Below, piece after piece: positions 43,863 through 52,542 of a stretch of 64,000 nucleotides of DNA. This stretch comes from Candidatus Dechloromonas phosphoritropha (GTDB lineage: Bacteria; Pseudomonadota; Gammaproteobacteria; Burkholderiales; Rhodocyclaceae), in NCBI GenBank assembly GCA_016722705.1, contig JADKGN010000004.1, positions 1 to 64,000 on the forward strand, written 5' to 3'. Under the pieces are notes generated by a model. That model did not search any database. It had not been told where the DNA came from and was given only the letters and a program-made list of their open reading frames with translations. Position numbers and translations under genes: made by a program. Every line of letters begins with the position of its first letter. Within the stretch, counting starts at the first letter, position 1.

Positions 43863-44964
43863 ACTCCTCAAGACCGATGGCGCGGCCCGTCGCGGCACAC
43901 TGATGCTGGCCCACGGCGTGGTCGAGACCCCGGTCTTCATGCCGGTGGGCACCTACGGAACGGTCAAGGCGATGACGCCGCAGGCGCTTGCCGATATCGG
44001 CGCGCAGATCTGCCTCGGCAATACCTTTCATCTGTGGCTGCGCCCGGGGCTGGACGTCATCCACGCGCACGGCGGACTGCACGGGTTCATGGGCTGGTTG
44101 AAGCCGATCCTGACTGATTCCGGCGGCTTCCAGGTCTTTTCGCTCGGCGCCATGCGCAAGATCACCGAGGACGGCGTCAAATTCTCTTCACCGATCGACG
44201 GCGCCAAGCTCTTTTTGACGCCGGAAATCTCGATGCAGATCCAGCACGGGCTGAATTCCGACATCGCCATGATCTTCGACGAATGCACGCCCTACCCGGC
44301 AACGCGCGACGACGTCGCGAAGTCGATGCGCCTCTCGCTGCGCTGGGCGCAACGCAGCCGCGACGAGCACGACAAACTGGAGAACACAAACGCCCTCTTC
44401 GGTATCGTCCAGGGCGGCATGCACGAGGACCTGCGCGACGAGTCGCTCGCCGGGCTCGACGCCATCGGCTTCGACGGCATGGCTATCGGCGGCCTCTCGG
44501 TCGGCGAACCCAAGGAAGAGATGGTGCGCATCCTTGCCCACCTCGCCCCGAAAATGCCGACACACAAGCCACGCTACCTGATGGGTGTCGGTACGCCGGA
44601 GGATCTGGTGCATTCGGTCACGGCCGGCATCGACATGTTCGACTGCGTGATGCCGACACGCAATGCGCGCAACGGCCACCTGTTCACCCGCTTCGGCGAC
44701 GTCAGGATCAAGAATGCCCGGCACAAGACCAACACCGGGCCGCTCGACCCGAGCTGCACCTGCCATACCTGCACCCATTTCAGCCGCGCCTACCTGCACC
44801 ACCTGTTCCGGGCCCGTGAAATTCTCGGCAGCATGCTCAACACCATCCATAACCTGCATTTCTACCAGACCATCATGGCCGAAATGCGTGCGGCCATCAT
44901 TGCGGGCAGCCTCGACGCGTGGGCAGCGCGCTTTGCGCACGATCGAACGTCCGGTCAGTGTTAG
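43852..44964 (+). CDS. tgt: tRNA-guanine transglycosylase
   Basis: It encodes 370 residues. It exchanges guanine-34 for preQ1 in tRNAs with GUN anticodons. Catalytic regions are LTDSGGFQVFSL and GIDMFDCVMPTRNARNG (Asp nucleophile), with a zinc site in CTCHTCTHF and the final histidine. The start is the ATG at 43852, inside the end of queA. Confidence 0.98.
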   Translation: MQFELLKTDGAARRGTLMLAHGVVETPVFMPVGTYGTVKAMTPQALADIGAQICLGNTFHLWLRPGLDVIHAHGGLHGFMGWLKPILTDSGGFQVFSLGAMRKITEDGVKFSSPIDGAKLFLTPEISMQIQHGLNSDIAMIFDECTPYPATRDDVAKSMRLSLRWAQRSRDEHDKLENTNALFGIVQGGMHEDLRDESLAGLDAIGFDGMAIGGLSVGEPKEEMVRILAHLAPKMPTHKPRYLMGVGTPEDLVHSVTAGIDMFDCVMPTRNARNGHLFTRFGDVRIKNARHKTNTGPLDPSCTCHTCTHFSRAYLHHLFRAREILGSMLNTIHNLHFYQTIMAEMRAAIIAGSLDAWAARFAHDRTSGQC

Positions 44965-45004
44965 AATCACGCGTTTTGATTTTCAGCTTTCAGGAGTTTG
45001 AACC

Positions 45005-45361
45005 ATGATTAGTCTTGCCCACGCTCAAACCGCCGCCGCGTCCTCCGATCCGACCAGCAGCATGATGCAGTTCCTGCCGATGATCCTGATGTTCGCGGTC
45101 CTCTGGTTCCTGATGGTTCGGCCGCAGATGAAGAAGGCCAAGGAACACAAGGCACTGATCGCCGCGCTGGGCATAGGCGATGAAGTCATCACCCAGGGCG
45201 GCATTCTCGGCCGCATCGTCAAGGTCGAGGAAAGCTATGTCACTGTAGAAATTGCCAGGGTAGAAGGGGCCAAGGGTATGGAAGGCAAGGGCGTAGAAGT
45301 TATCGTACAGAAACCATCCATCGGCCTGGTTCTGCCCAAGGGCACGCTGAAGACGCTGTAA
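45005..45361 (+). CDS. yajC: Sec translocon accessory subunit YajC
   Basis: It encodes 118 residues with a single membrane helix (about 21-39, FLPMILMFAVLWFLMVRPQ) and the conserved VRPQMKKAKEHKALIAALGIGDEVIT region facing the cytoplasm. It forms a complex with SecDF, which follow. Confidence 0.96.
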   Translation: MISLAHAQTAAASSDPTSSMMQFLPMILMFAVLWFLMVRPQMKKAKEHKALIAALGIGDEVITQGGILGRIVKVEESYVTVEIARVEGAKGMEGKGVEVIVQKPSIGLVLPKGTLKTL

Positions 45362-45409
45362 CCACCCCAAGAGGCGGCTTATGGCCGCCTTTTCTGCCTT
45401 GAAGCCGCC

Positions 45410-47287
45410 ATGAATCGCTACCCACTCTGGAAGTACATCACCGTCGCCATCGCGCTGGTTATGGGCTTCGTCTACACCCTGCCCAATTTTTTCGGCGAGT
45501 CGCCGGCCGTCCAGGTTTCCAGCGCCAAGGCGACGATCAAGGTCGACCAGAAGGCGCTGGCCCGCGTCGAGGAAGCCCTGAAAGGTGCCGGTATCGCGCA
45601 CGACGGCATCCAGCTCGACTTCAACGGCGTCAAGACCCGTTTCACGACCCCCGACATCCAGTTGAAGGCCAAGGATATCCTGGAAAAAACCTTCAATCCG
45701 GATCCGACCGACCCGCAGTATGTCGTCGCGCTGAACCTGCTTTCCGCCTCGCCGCAATGGTTGACCGCGCTACACGCGCTGCCGATGTACCTCGGCCTTG
45801 ACCTGCGTGGCGGCGTGCACTTCCTGTTGCAGGTGGATATGAAAGGAGCGCTGACCAAGCGTCTCGACTCGCTGTCAGCCGATCTGCGCACTGTCCTTCG
45901 TGACAAGAACCTGCGCCACGCCGGCATCACCCGCGAGGGTGACCGTCTGGTCATCAAGTTCCGCGAGGCCGATGTCCGCGACAAGGCGCGCGACACCATC
46001 GCCGACAGCCAGCCTGATCTGCTCGTCACCGAGCAGGGTGAAGGCAGCGACCTCAGGTTGGTCGCCACGCTCAAGCCGGAAGCTCAGAAGAAGATCGGCG
46101 AATTCGCGCTCAAGCAGAACATCACGACGCTGCACAACCGGATCAACGAACTCGGCGTCGCCGAACCGGTGATCCAGCAGCAGGGTTCCGACCGCATCGT
46201 CGTCCAGTTGCCCGGCGTCCAGGACACCGCCAAGGCCAAGGACATCCTCGGCCGTACCGCCACCCTCGAAATCCGCATGGTCGATGACTCCCCCGGCGCG
46301 CTTGACGCGGCGCTGGCCGGCAATCCGCCCTTCGGCACCGAGGTTTACAACGAGCGTGGCGGCCAGCCGCTGCTGGTCAAGAAGCAGGTCGTGCTGACCG
46401 GCGACCGCCTGACCGACGCCCAGCCCGGCTTCGACAACCAGACGCAGGAACCGGCCGTCCACCTGACCCTCGATTCCGCGGGCGCCCGCATCTTCAAGGA
46501 CATCACCCGCGACAACGTCGGCAAGCGCATGGCCATCCTGCTGATCGAGAAGGGCAAGGGTGAAGTCGTCACGGCGCCGGTCATCCGCACCGAGATCGGC
46601 GGCGGCCGCGTGCAGATTTCCGGCCGCATGAGCAGCATGGAAGCCAACGACACCGCACTGCTGCTGCGCGCCGGCTCGCTCGCCGCGCCGATGGACATCA
46701 TCGAGGAACGCACCATCGGCCCCAGCCTCGGCGCCGACAACATCAGGAAGGGGTTCCACTCGACGATGTGGGGCTTTGCCGCCATCGCCCTGTTCATGAT
46801 TCTCTACTACCAGATGTTCGGCGTCGTCTCGGTACTGGCGCTGGCCTCGAACCTGCTCTTCCTGATCGCCATCCTGTCGATGCTCCAGGCGACGCTGACC
46901 CTGCCCGGCATTGCCGCCATCGCGCTGACGCTCGGCATGGCGATTGACTCGAACGTGCTGATCAACGAACGCATCCGCGAGGAACTGCGTGCGGGCATGC
47001 CGCCGCAGGCGGCGATTTCGGAAGGCTACGAACGCGCCTTCGGGACCATTCTCGACTCGAACATCACCACGCTGATCGCCGGCCTCGCCCTGCTGATCTT
47101 CGGCTCCGGGCCGATTCGTGGCTTCGCCGTGGTGCACTGCCTCGGCATCATGACCTCGATCTTTTCGTCGGTGGTCGTCTCGCGCTCGCTGGTCAACCTG
47201 ATCTACGGCCGCCAGCGGAAACTGGCCAAGGTCGCCATCGGCCAGGTCTGGAAGCCTGGGGCTGCCGTGGTCAACGGCCAGAAATAA
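45410..47287 (+). CDS. secD: Protein translocase subunit SecD
   Basis: It encodes 625 residues: an N-terminal membrane helix (about 8-25), a large periplasmic part with DLRGGVHFLLQVD, and a C-terminal set of five helices with GMAIDSNVLINERIREE (the proton-path Asp). With SecF it uses the proton gradient to pull preproteins through SecYEG. Confidence 0.98.
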   Translation: MNRYPLWKYITVAIALVMGFVYTLPNFFGESPAVQVSSAKATIKVDQKALARVEEALKGAGIAHDGIQLDFNGVKTRFTTPDIQLKAKDILEKTFNPDPTDPQYVVALNLLSASPQWLTALHALPMYLGLDLRGGVHFLLQVDMKGALTKRLDSLSADLRTVLRDKNLRHAGITREGDRLVIKFREADVRDKARDTIADSQPDLLVTEQGEGSDLRLVATLKPEAQKKIGEFALKQNITTLHNRINELGVAEPVIQQQGSDRIVVQLPGVQDTAKAKDILGRTATLEIRMVDDSPGALDAALAGNPPFGTEVYNERGGQPLLVKKQVVLTGDRLTDAQPGFDNQTQEPAVHLTLDSAGARIFKDITRDNVGKRMAILLIEKGKGEVVTAPVIRTEIGGGRVQISGRMSSMEANDTALLLRAGSLAAPMDIIEERTIGPSLGADNIRKGFHSTMWGFAAIALFMILYYQMFGVVSVLALASNLLFLIAILSMLQATLTLPGIAAIALTLGMAIDSNVLINERIREELRAGMPPQAAISEGYERAFGTILDSNITTLIAGLALLIFGSGPIRGFAVVHCLGIMTSIFSSVVVSRSLVNLIYGRQRKLAKVAIGQVWKPGAAVVNGQK

Positions 47288-47299
47288 GGGAAAACGGTC

Positions 47300-48247
47300 A
47301 TGGAATTCTTCCGCATCAGAAAAGACATCCCCTTCATGCGCCATGCGCTGAAGTTCAACATCATCTCGCTGATCACCTTCCTGCTCGCCGTGTTCTTCCT
47401 GCTAGCCAAGGGGCTGCATCTGTCGGTCGAATTCACCGGCGGAACGCTGATCGAGGTGAACTACCAGCAGACCGCCGACCTCGAAAAGATCCGCGGCGCC
47501 CTCGGCAAATCCGGCTTCAACGACTTCTCGGTACAGAACTTCGGCTCCTCGCAGGACGTGCTGATCCGACTTCCCTTGCGTGACGCCCAGGATACGGCCA
47601 AGCAAGGCGAAGCCGTGCTGCAGGCGCTGACCGCCGAAGCACCGGGCGCGACCTTGCGCCGCGTCGAGTTCGTCGGTCCGCAGGTCGGCAAGGAACTGGC
47701 CGAGAACGGCGCGATGGCGCTGCTCCTCGTGGTCGTCGGCATCATGATTTACCTCGCCTTCCGCTTTGAGTGGCGCTTCTCGGTCTCGGCGATCATCGCC
47801 AACCTGCACGACGTGATCATCATCCTCGGCTTCTTCGCCGCCTTTCAGTGGGAGTTCTCGTTGTCGGTACTGGCTGCTGTACTCGCCGTTCTCGGCTACT
47901 CGGTCAACGAGTCGGTCGTCGTCTTCGACCGTGTCCGCGAGACCTTCAAGAAGACGCGGGGCCTGACGACGCCGCAAGTGCTCGACCACGCCATCACCAG
48001 CACCATCAGCCGGACCATCATCACCCACGGCAGCACGCAGATGATGGTCTTGTCGATGCTGATCTTCGGCGGCGAAACGCTCCATTACTTCTCGCTGGCG
48101 CTGACCATCGGCATCCTGTTCGGCATCTACTCCTCGGTGCTGGTAGCCAGCCCGCTGGTCATGTGGCTGGGCGTTTCCCGCGAGCAGTTCATCACCAAGC
48201 AGAAGAAGATCGTTGAAGGCGCCAACGAGGAAGGCGCGGTCGTCTGA
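47300..48247 (+). CDS. secF: Protein translocase subunit SecF
   Basis: It encodes 315 residues with six helices: VEFTGGTLIEV after the first helix, VGPQVGKELAENGAMALLLV, and GYSVNESVVVFDRVRE, the counterpart of the SecD motif. It lies 12 nt after secD. Confidence 0.98.
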   Translation: MEFFRIRKDIPFMRHALKFNIISLITFLLAVFFLLAKGLHLSVEFTGGTLIEVNYQQTADLEKIRGALGKSGFNDFSVQNFGSSQDVLIRLPLRDAQDTAKQGEAVLQALTAEAPGATLRRVEFVGPQVGKELAENGAMALLLVVVGIMIYLAFRFEWRFSVSAIIANLHDVIIILGFFAAFQWEFSLSVLAAVLAVLGYSVNESVVVFDRVRETFKKTRGLTTPQVLDHAITSTISRTIITHGSTQMMVLSMLIFGGETLHYFSLALTIGILFGIYSSVLVASPLVMWLGVSREQFITKQKKIVEGANEEGAVV

Positions 48248-48270
48248 CGCGTTCCTCGGGGCGAAAGAAA

Positions 48271-48292
48271 AGCCGCCCGACTGCGGGCGGCT
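48271..48292. terminator. Bidirectional terminator between secF and pstS
   Basis: A 9-bp stem AGCCGCCCG / CGGGCGGCT with a 4-base loop. On the minus strand it is followed by TTTTCTTT, so it chiefly ends the convergent pstS transcript; on plus the tail is weak (TTGC). Confidence 0.78.
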
Positions 48293-48316
48293 TGCATCAG
48301 ACGATGATCGCGGGCG

Positions 48317-49336
48317 TCAAAAAGTCAACGAGTCGAGCAACTTCATCATTTCACCAGTGCGCGGGCGGGCCTTGTTCTCACCGCCGTGAACCGTGCCGAC
48401 CTTCTTGGCATTCATCCGTTCGATATTGCTCGTGTATGCCTTGGCCGGTAGCGGCAGGTAATTCGCCTCCTCGACCAGCCGGACGCCGTTGTTCATGAAG
48501 TACTCGACAAATTCCTTGACCGCGGGTTTCTCGAGCGACTTCTCGTTGACATAGATGAAGACCGGGCGCGACAGCGGCTGATAACTGCCATCGCGAATGT
48601 GCTCGGCCGTCGGCAAGACAGCCGCCTTCCCGTCGCTGATCGCCACCGCCTTCAGCTTCTTCTGGTTCTCGACATAGTAGTCGAGGCTCAGATAGCCCAG
48701 GCCGTCCTTGTCTTCAGCGATCCGCTGCGCCAGAACACCATGGTCTTCAGTCCTGCTGACGTCGGTGCGGCTGGACTTGGAGGTGCCAACAACCACCTCG
48801 GTGAAGGACTCGAAGGTGCCCGAATTGGCGCCTGGCGCATAGAGATTGATCTTCTGGGCGGGCCATGCCGGGTTGAGGTCCTTCCAGGTATTGATCTTGC
48901 CTTGCGCCTTCGGCTCCCAGAGCTTTCTCAACTCGGCCACGCTCATGCTGGTTACAAAGCTATTCTGCGGATTGACCACGACTGTCAGTGCATCGTAAGC
49001 CAGCGGCATCTCGTAGAAGCGGATACCGGCCTTGGCGCACTCGTCCATTTCTTTTTTCAGGATCGGTCGCGATGCATTGGTAATGTCGGTCTCGCCGGCA
49101 CAGAACTTGGTGAACCCGGCACTGGTTCCGGAAACACCGACATTGACGTGGACCTCATGCAGCTTGGCGGTCTGGAATTCCTGGGCGGCAGCTTCGGTAA
49201 TCGGATAGACCGTGCTCGAACCGTCGACCTTGACCACGGGCGAGGCGCTGAGGGCCACCGGGCTGAAAGCAAGCGTCGCACAAAACGCGACAGCGGGAAG
49301 AAGTGAAGATGCGGGTGGCGCTAACATACGTTTCAT
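48317..49336 (-). CDS. pstS: Phosphate-binding protein, PstS family
   Basis: It encodes 339 residues from the ATG at 49336, which starts a signal peptide (ending SPVALSASP). VKVDGSSTVYPITEAAAQEF, SGTSAGFTKFCAGETDI and GANSGTFESFTE are the phosphate-site loops of the PstS/SphX type. The periplasmic protein delivers phosphate to PstCAB, but no pstCAB genes follow. I found no convincing Pho box. Confidence 0.9.
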   Translation of the reverse strand: MKRMLAPPASSLLPAVAFCATLAFSPVALSASPVVKVDGSSTVYPITEAAAQEFQTAKLHEVHVNVGVSGTSAGFTKFCAGETDITNASRPILKKEMDECAKAGIRFYEMPLAYDALTVVVNPQNSFVTSMSVAELRKLWEPKAQGKINTWKDLNPAWPAQKINLYAPGANSGTFESFTEVVVGTSKSSRTDVSRTEDHGVLAQRIAEDKDGLGYLSLDYYVENQKKLKAVAISDGKAAVLPTAEHIRDGSYQPLSRPVFIYVNEKSLEKPAVKEFVEYFMNNGVRLVEEANYLPLPAKAYTSNIERMNAKKVGTVHGGENKARPRTGEMMKLLDSLTF

Positions 49337-49656
49337 GGTGAGTCTCCGTGGCTGTAATGGACTGGAAAAATCGAGAAAACCGGCCGCGGCAACAGCCGGT
49401 GTTACATCGCACTGCCGCTCCCGCGGCCATGACATGCGGTTTTAACCGAAACCGCGCTTCTCGCCCGCCGCTGTCTTCTTGCCGAGGCAAGACCCGCTGG
49501 CGGCGGCGAGCACAATCCCTTCAAGGACAGTGTTTCAGGACCATCCTTGGCAATAACCTTTGACTGCGATTGCCAGTTTGCAGGATACTTAAACGTTGCG
49601 TTTTCGACCAAGCTTTTCCTGCCGCTGTCAACTATCTTTGAGATCCTGCCTCGACC
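49337..49656. other. Divergent promoter region between pstS and a CDF transporter
   Basis: About 320 bases with no supported gene. It must contain both promoters. A CTGTCAACTATCTTTGA segment near 49626 resembles half a Pho box only. Nothing else stands out. Confidence 0.5.
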
Positions 49657-50847
49657 ATGAGCACCCACGACAACCTTCCCGAAATCTCTTTCGACGACCC
49701 CGCCCGCCACGGCATGACCCAGCGGGTCACGTGGATCAGCGTGGTGGTGAATGTTTTTCTCACCTGTGCCCAGGTTCTCGCGGGTATCGTTGCCCATTCC
49801 CAGGGTTTGATTGCCGACGGCCTGCATTCGCTTTCCGATCTCGTCTGCGACTTTCTCGTCCTTTTCGCCGCCCATCACAGTAAGGAACCGGCCGACGAAA
49901 AACATCCCTACGGCCATGCACGCATCGAAACGATGGCATCGTTTGCCCTCGGAGCGATTCTGGCGGTGACCGGCGCCGGGATCATCTGGAGCGCCGGGAT
50001 GAAGCTTCAGAATCTCGACAACCTGCCGCCGGTGGCGCCGCTGGCGCTATGGACCGCGGGCCTCGCGCTGGTCGCCAAGGAAGGGCTGTTTCGCTACATG
50101 CTGCGCGTCGGCGAAAAGCTGCGTTCGCCGATGCTCATCGCCAACGCCTGGCATGCGCGCTCCGACGCCGCCTCTTCGCTGGTGGTTGCGCTGGGGATCG
50201 TCGCCAACATGATGGGCTACACCTTCGCCGACTCGGTTGCCGCCGTGATCGTCGGCTTCATGATCGTCCGCATGGGTGCGGTGTTCGCCTGGGATGCGGT
50301 TCAGGAGTTGATCGACACTGGGCTGTCGGTCGAGGAAGTCGCCAGCATCCACCAGGTCGTCGTCGACACCCCCGGGGTCACCAGCCTGCATGAGTTGCGC
50401 ACCCGCCGCATGGCGCATCGCTCGCTGGTCGATGCCCACATCTGCGTGGATCCGCGAATCAGCGTATCGGAAGGTCATCGCATCGCCGAGTTGACCCGCC
50501 AGCGGATACTCAACAGCCACCAGTCGGTTTCCGATGTGCTCGTTCATGTCGACGTCGAAGACAATCCGGATCACGACCTCAAGAGCCAGAACATGGCCGA
50601 CCGCGAAGAACTGACCAAGGCGCTCTCGCCCCTGCTCGCCGGCCTGCCTGAACCGCAGCGCATTCTCCTGCACTATCTCGACGACGGGGTCGAGGCCGAG
50701 GTCTACCTGCCGCGTGATACGCTCGAAAATGCGATGGCCGTGAGCCGCGCCGAACACGAAATCTGCCAGCAACTGACCAGGAATCCGCTGGTCAGCGCCC
50801 TGTCGATCAACTACCGGCAGCGAGTCTTTCCGGCCAAAGGCCACTGA
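49657..50847 (+). CDS. Cation diffusion facilitator transporter
   Basis: It encodes 396 residues with six membrane helices in the first 220. The metal site aspartates and histidines are in GLIADGLHSLSDLVCDF and NAWHARSDAASS, with HPYGHARIETM between helices. The C-terminal domain (about 220-300) is the usual cytosolic dimer part, followed by an extra region of about 90 residues. It exports divalent cations (Zn, Fe, Mn or Co); the specific ion cannot be told. Confidence 0.92.
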   Translation: MSTHDNLPEISFDDPARHGMTQRVTWISVVVNVFLTCAQVLAGIVAHSQGLIADGLHSLSDLVCDFLVLFAAHHSKEPADEKHPYGHARIETMASFALGAILAVTGAGIIWSAGMKLQNLDNLPPVAPLALWTAGLALVAKEGLFRYMLRVGEKLRSPMLIANAWHARSDAASSLVVALGIVANMMGYTFADSVAAVIVGFMIVRMGAVFAWDAVQELIDTGLSVEEVASIHQVVVDTPGVTSLHELRTRRMAHRSLVDAHICVDPRISVSEGHRIAELTRQRILNSHQSVSDVLVHVDVEDNPDHDLKSQNMADREELTKALSPLLAGLPEPQRILLHYLDDGVEAEVYLPRDTLENAMAVSRAEHEICQQLTRNPLVSALSINYRQRVFPAKGH

Positions 50848-50908
50848 TTGCCGCCCGGGCGCTTGGGCTGATTCTTCTCGCGTCGCCTCCGACAAGGCGG
50901 CGGCAGCC

Positions 50909-51604
50909 TCACCAGCTCGGTGTCTCGGCAGCGGGTGGCGGCAGCGGAGGCGCCGGCAACCAGGCGCCGCTTGCGCCATAGCCCGCTGCGCCAGCAACTA
51001 CGAGGGCAAGAATCAGGGCTGGCACGCCACCACCCGTCGCCGAGTCTCCCTTGCCGTCCATCCAGCCGGTCAGCATCGGCTTGACGAGATTCCGCCTCCT
51101 GACGCGAGCATAGAAGGCAATCGCGGCGATGTGCAGTGCGATCAGTACATAGATCGCGTTGGCAACCAGATAGTGAATTCCGGTCAGACGATTGCTCAGG
51201 TTCTTGTCAACCAGATCGAACAGCGGACCGACAAAGGTGATGTCGTCATTGGCGAAGAGGCCGCTGCCAACTTGCGCGGTCAACAGCGCCAGAAGACCGA
51301 AAACCGACAGCGCGCCGAGCGGGCTGTGGCCCTCGCCTTGCCATTCGCCACGCAGGTAGGATGCGATCTTTCCCGGCGTCGGCAGGAATTGCAGGAAACG
51401 GGCATAGGTCGAACCGACCACGCCCCAGGCCAGGCGAAAGGCGAGCAACCCGACGATGAAGAGGCCTATGCGGCCGTGCCAGTCGATCAGGTTACCGCCG
51501 AGCTGGCCGCTGACAATGGCCGCGACAACGGCAAGGACGAGCGCCCAGTGGAAGACGCGGGTCGGCAGATCCCACAGGCGGAATTTTTGTTGGTTCATGG
51601 CCAT
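50909..51604 (-). CDS. Cytochrome b561-type membrane cytochrome
   Basis: It encodes 231 residues with four core helices and heme-ligand histidines in RVFHWALV, IDWHGRIGLFIVG, GIHYLVAN and ALHIAAIAFYARVRR, as in the di-heme b561/Ni-Fe-hydrogenase b-subunit group. A fifth, C-terminal helix and proline-rich tail follow. It lies upstream, on the same strand direction, of cytochrome c', with which it may exchange electrons. Confidence 0.9.
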   Translation of the reverse strand: MAMNQQKFRLWDLPTRVFHWALVLAVVAAIVSGQLGGNLIDWHGRIGLFIVGLLAFRLAWGVVGSTYARFLQFLPTPGKIASYLRGEWQGEGHSPLGALSVFGLLALLTAQVGSGLFANDDITFVGPLFDLVDKNLSNRLTGIHYLVANAIYVLIALHIAAIAFYARVRRRNLVKPMLTGWMDGKGDSATGGGVPALILALVVAGAAGYGASGAWLPAPPLPPPAAETPSW

Positions 51605-51666
51605 CCTCCTTCGTCAAATGGAACAGGCGCCCTGCGGCGCCTGCGGCACGATTCACGGCAAACCGA

Positions 51667-52122
51667 TCAGTCCTTGATCTTGAAGTCGTCGTGGCAACCC
51701 TTGCAGCTAGCGCTCAACTTGCCCAGTTGCTCCTTGGTCGCCGCCGCATCACCAACCGCGGCAACCTTGGCCATTTCGTTGGCTTCCTTGATGAACGCCA
51801 GCGCCACCTTGTTTACACCATCCCGGTTGGTGAAGAATGCGGGCTTGACCCTGGTCTTTTCCCAGCCGGTACCCTTGTCGGTCCCGGGCATGAAAAGGGC
51901 GCCCATACCCGAATTGGCGATGGCCTGAATCGCATTGGCGGCCTTGATGACCTCCTCCTTGTTGTAGGTGCCTTCAACGTTCATCTTGATGCGGGCCATG
52001 TTCCAGGCCATGAAGCCGTAACCGGACTGGCGCCACTTGATGGCATCTTCTGGCTTGATCTGCGCCACGGCCGTGCCGGTCAGGGTGATAGCCAAAAGTG
52101 CAAGCAGAAGTTTCGACTTCAT
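51667..52122 (-). CDS. Cytochrome c'
   Basis: It encodes 151 residues from the ATG at 52122. A signal peptide ends TAVAQIKP; the mature protein is a four-helix bundle with RQSGYGFMAWNMARI at the N-terminus and heme c at the C-terminus, CKGCHDDFK. Cytochromes c' bind NO and are common in denitrifiers, which fits the nir genes. Confidence 0.94.
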   Translation of the reverse strand: MKSKLLLALLAITLTGTAVAQIKPEDAIKWRQSGYGFMAWNMARIKMNVEGTYNKEEVIKAANAIQAIANSGMGALFMPGTDKGTGWEKTRVKPAFFTNRDGVNKVALAFIKEANEMAKVAAVGDAAATKEQLGKLSASCKGCHDDFKIKD

Positions 52123-52542
52123 CGCGTGTTCTCCATGGTGGTTGAGGAAATTCCAGGTTGCGGACAGTATGCGAGGCCCAAGCCGCTTAAATTCCGCAAT
52201 ATTATAGCGCTCCCCATGCAGTGGACGACAGCTAACCCCACCCGGGTCACAACTCGAAAACGTGCTTGACACGCAATGCCGGCCCATCCTGCTCGACGGC
52301 GATCAGGCGGTCGATATTGGGGTGTCTGCCAGGGTTGATCCGGGCATCCTCGGTATGCTCGGCGAAGATTTCCAGGCCTTTCCTTGCGGCCTCGCGGTTG
52401 ATCGAGCCGAAGGTTTGCGCCAGATGGTTATAGACCGCCAGCGAACCCTGGCTGCCCGGCTTGTTCTCGATGGCGGCAACGACATTGCCGTCGGCGTCGA
52501 GCAGGTTGATAGCTGCGAGGTGGGAAATTCCCGGGAGTTTTT

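Noticed and set aside
45875..47344. A 489-codon minus-strand frame over secD
   Set aside because: It is a shadow of secD, which is a certain gene.
49600..49656. A Pho box before pstS
   Set aside because: Only a partial half-site is present and in the wrong place for pstS.
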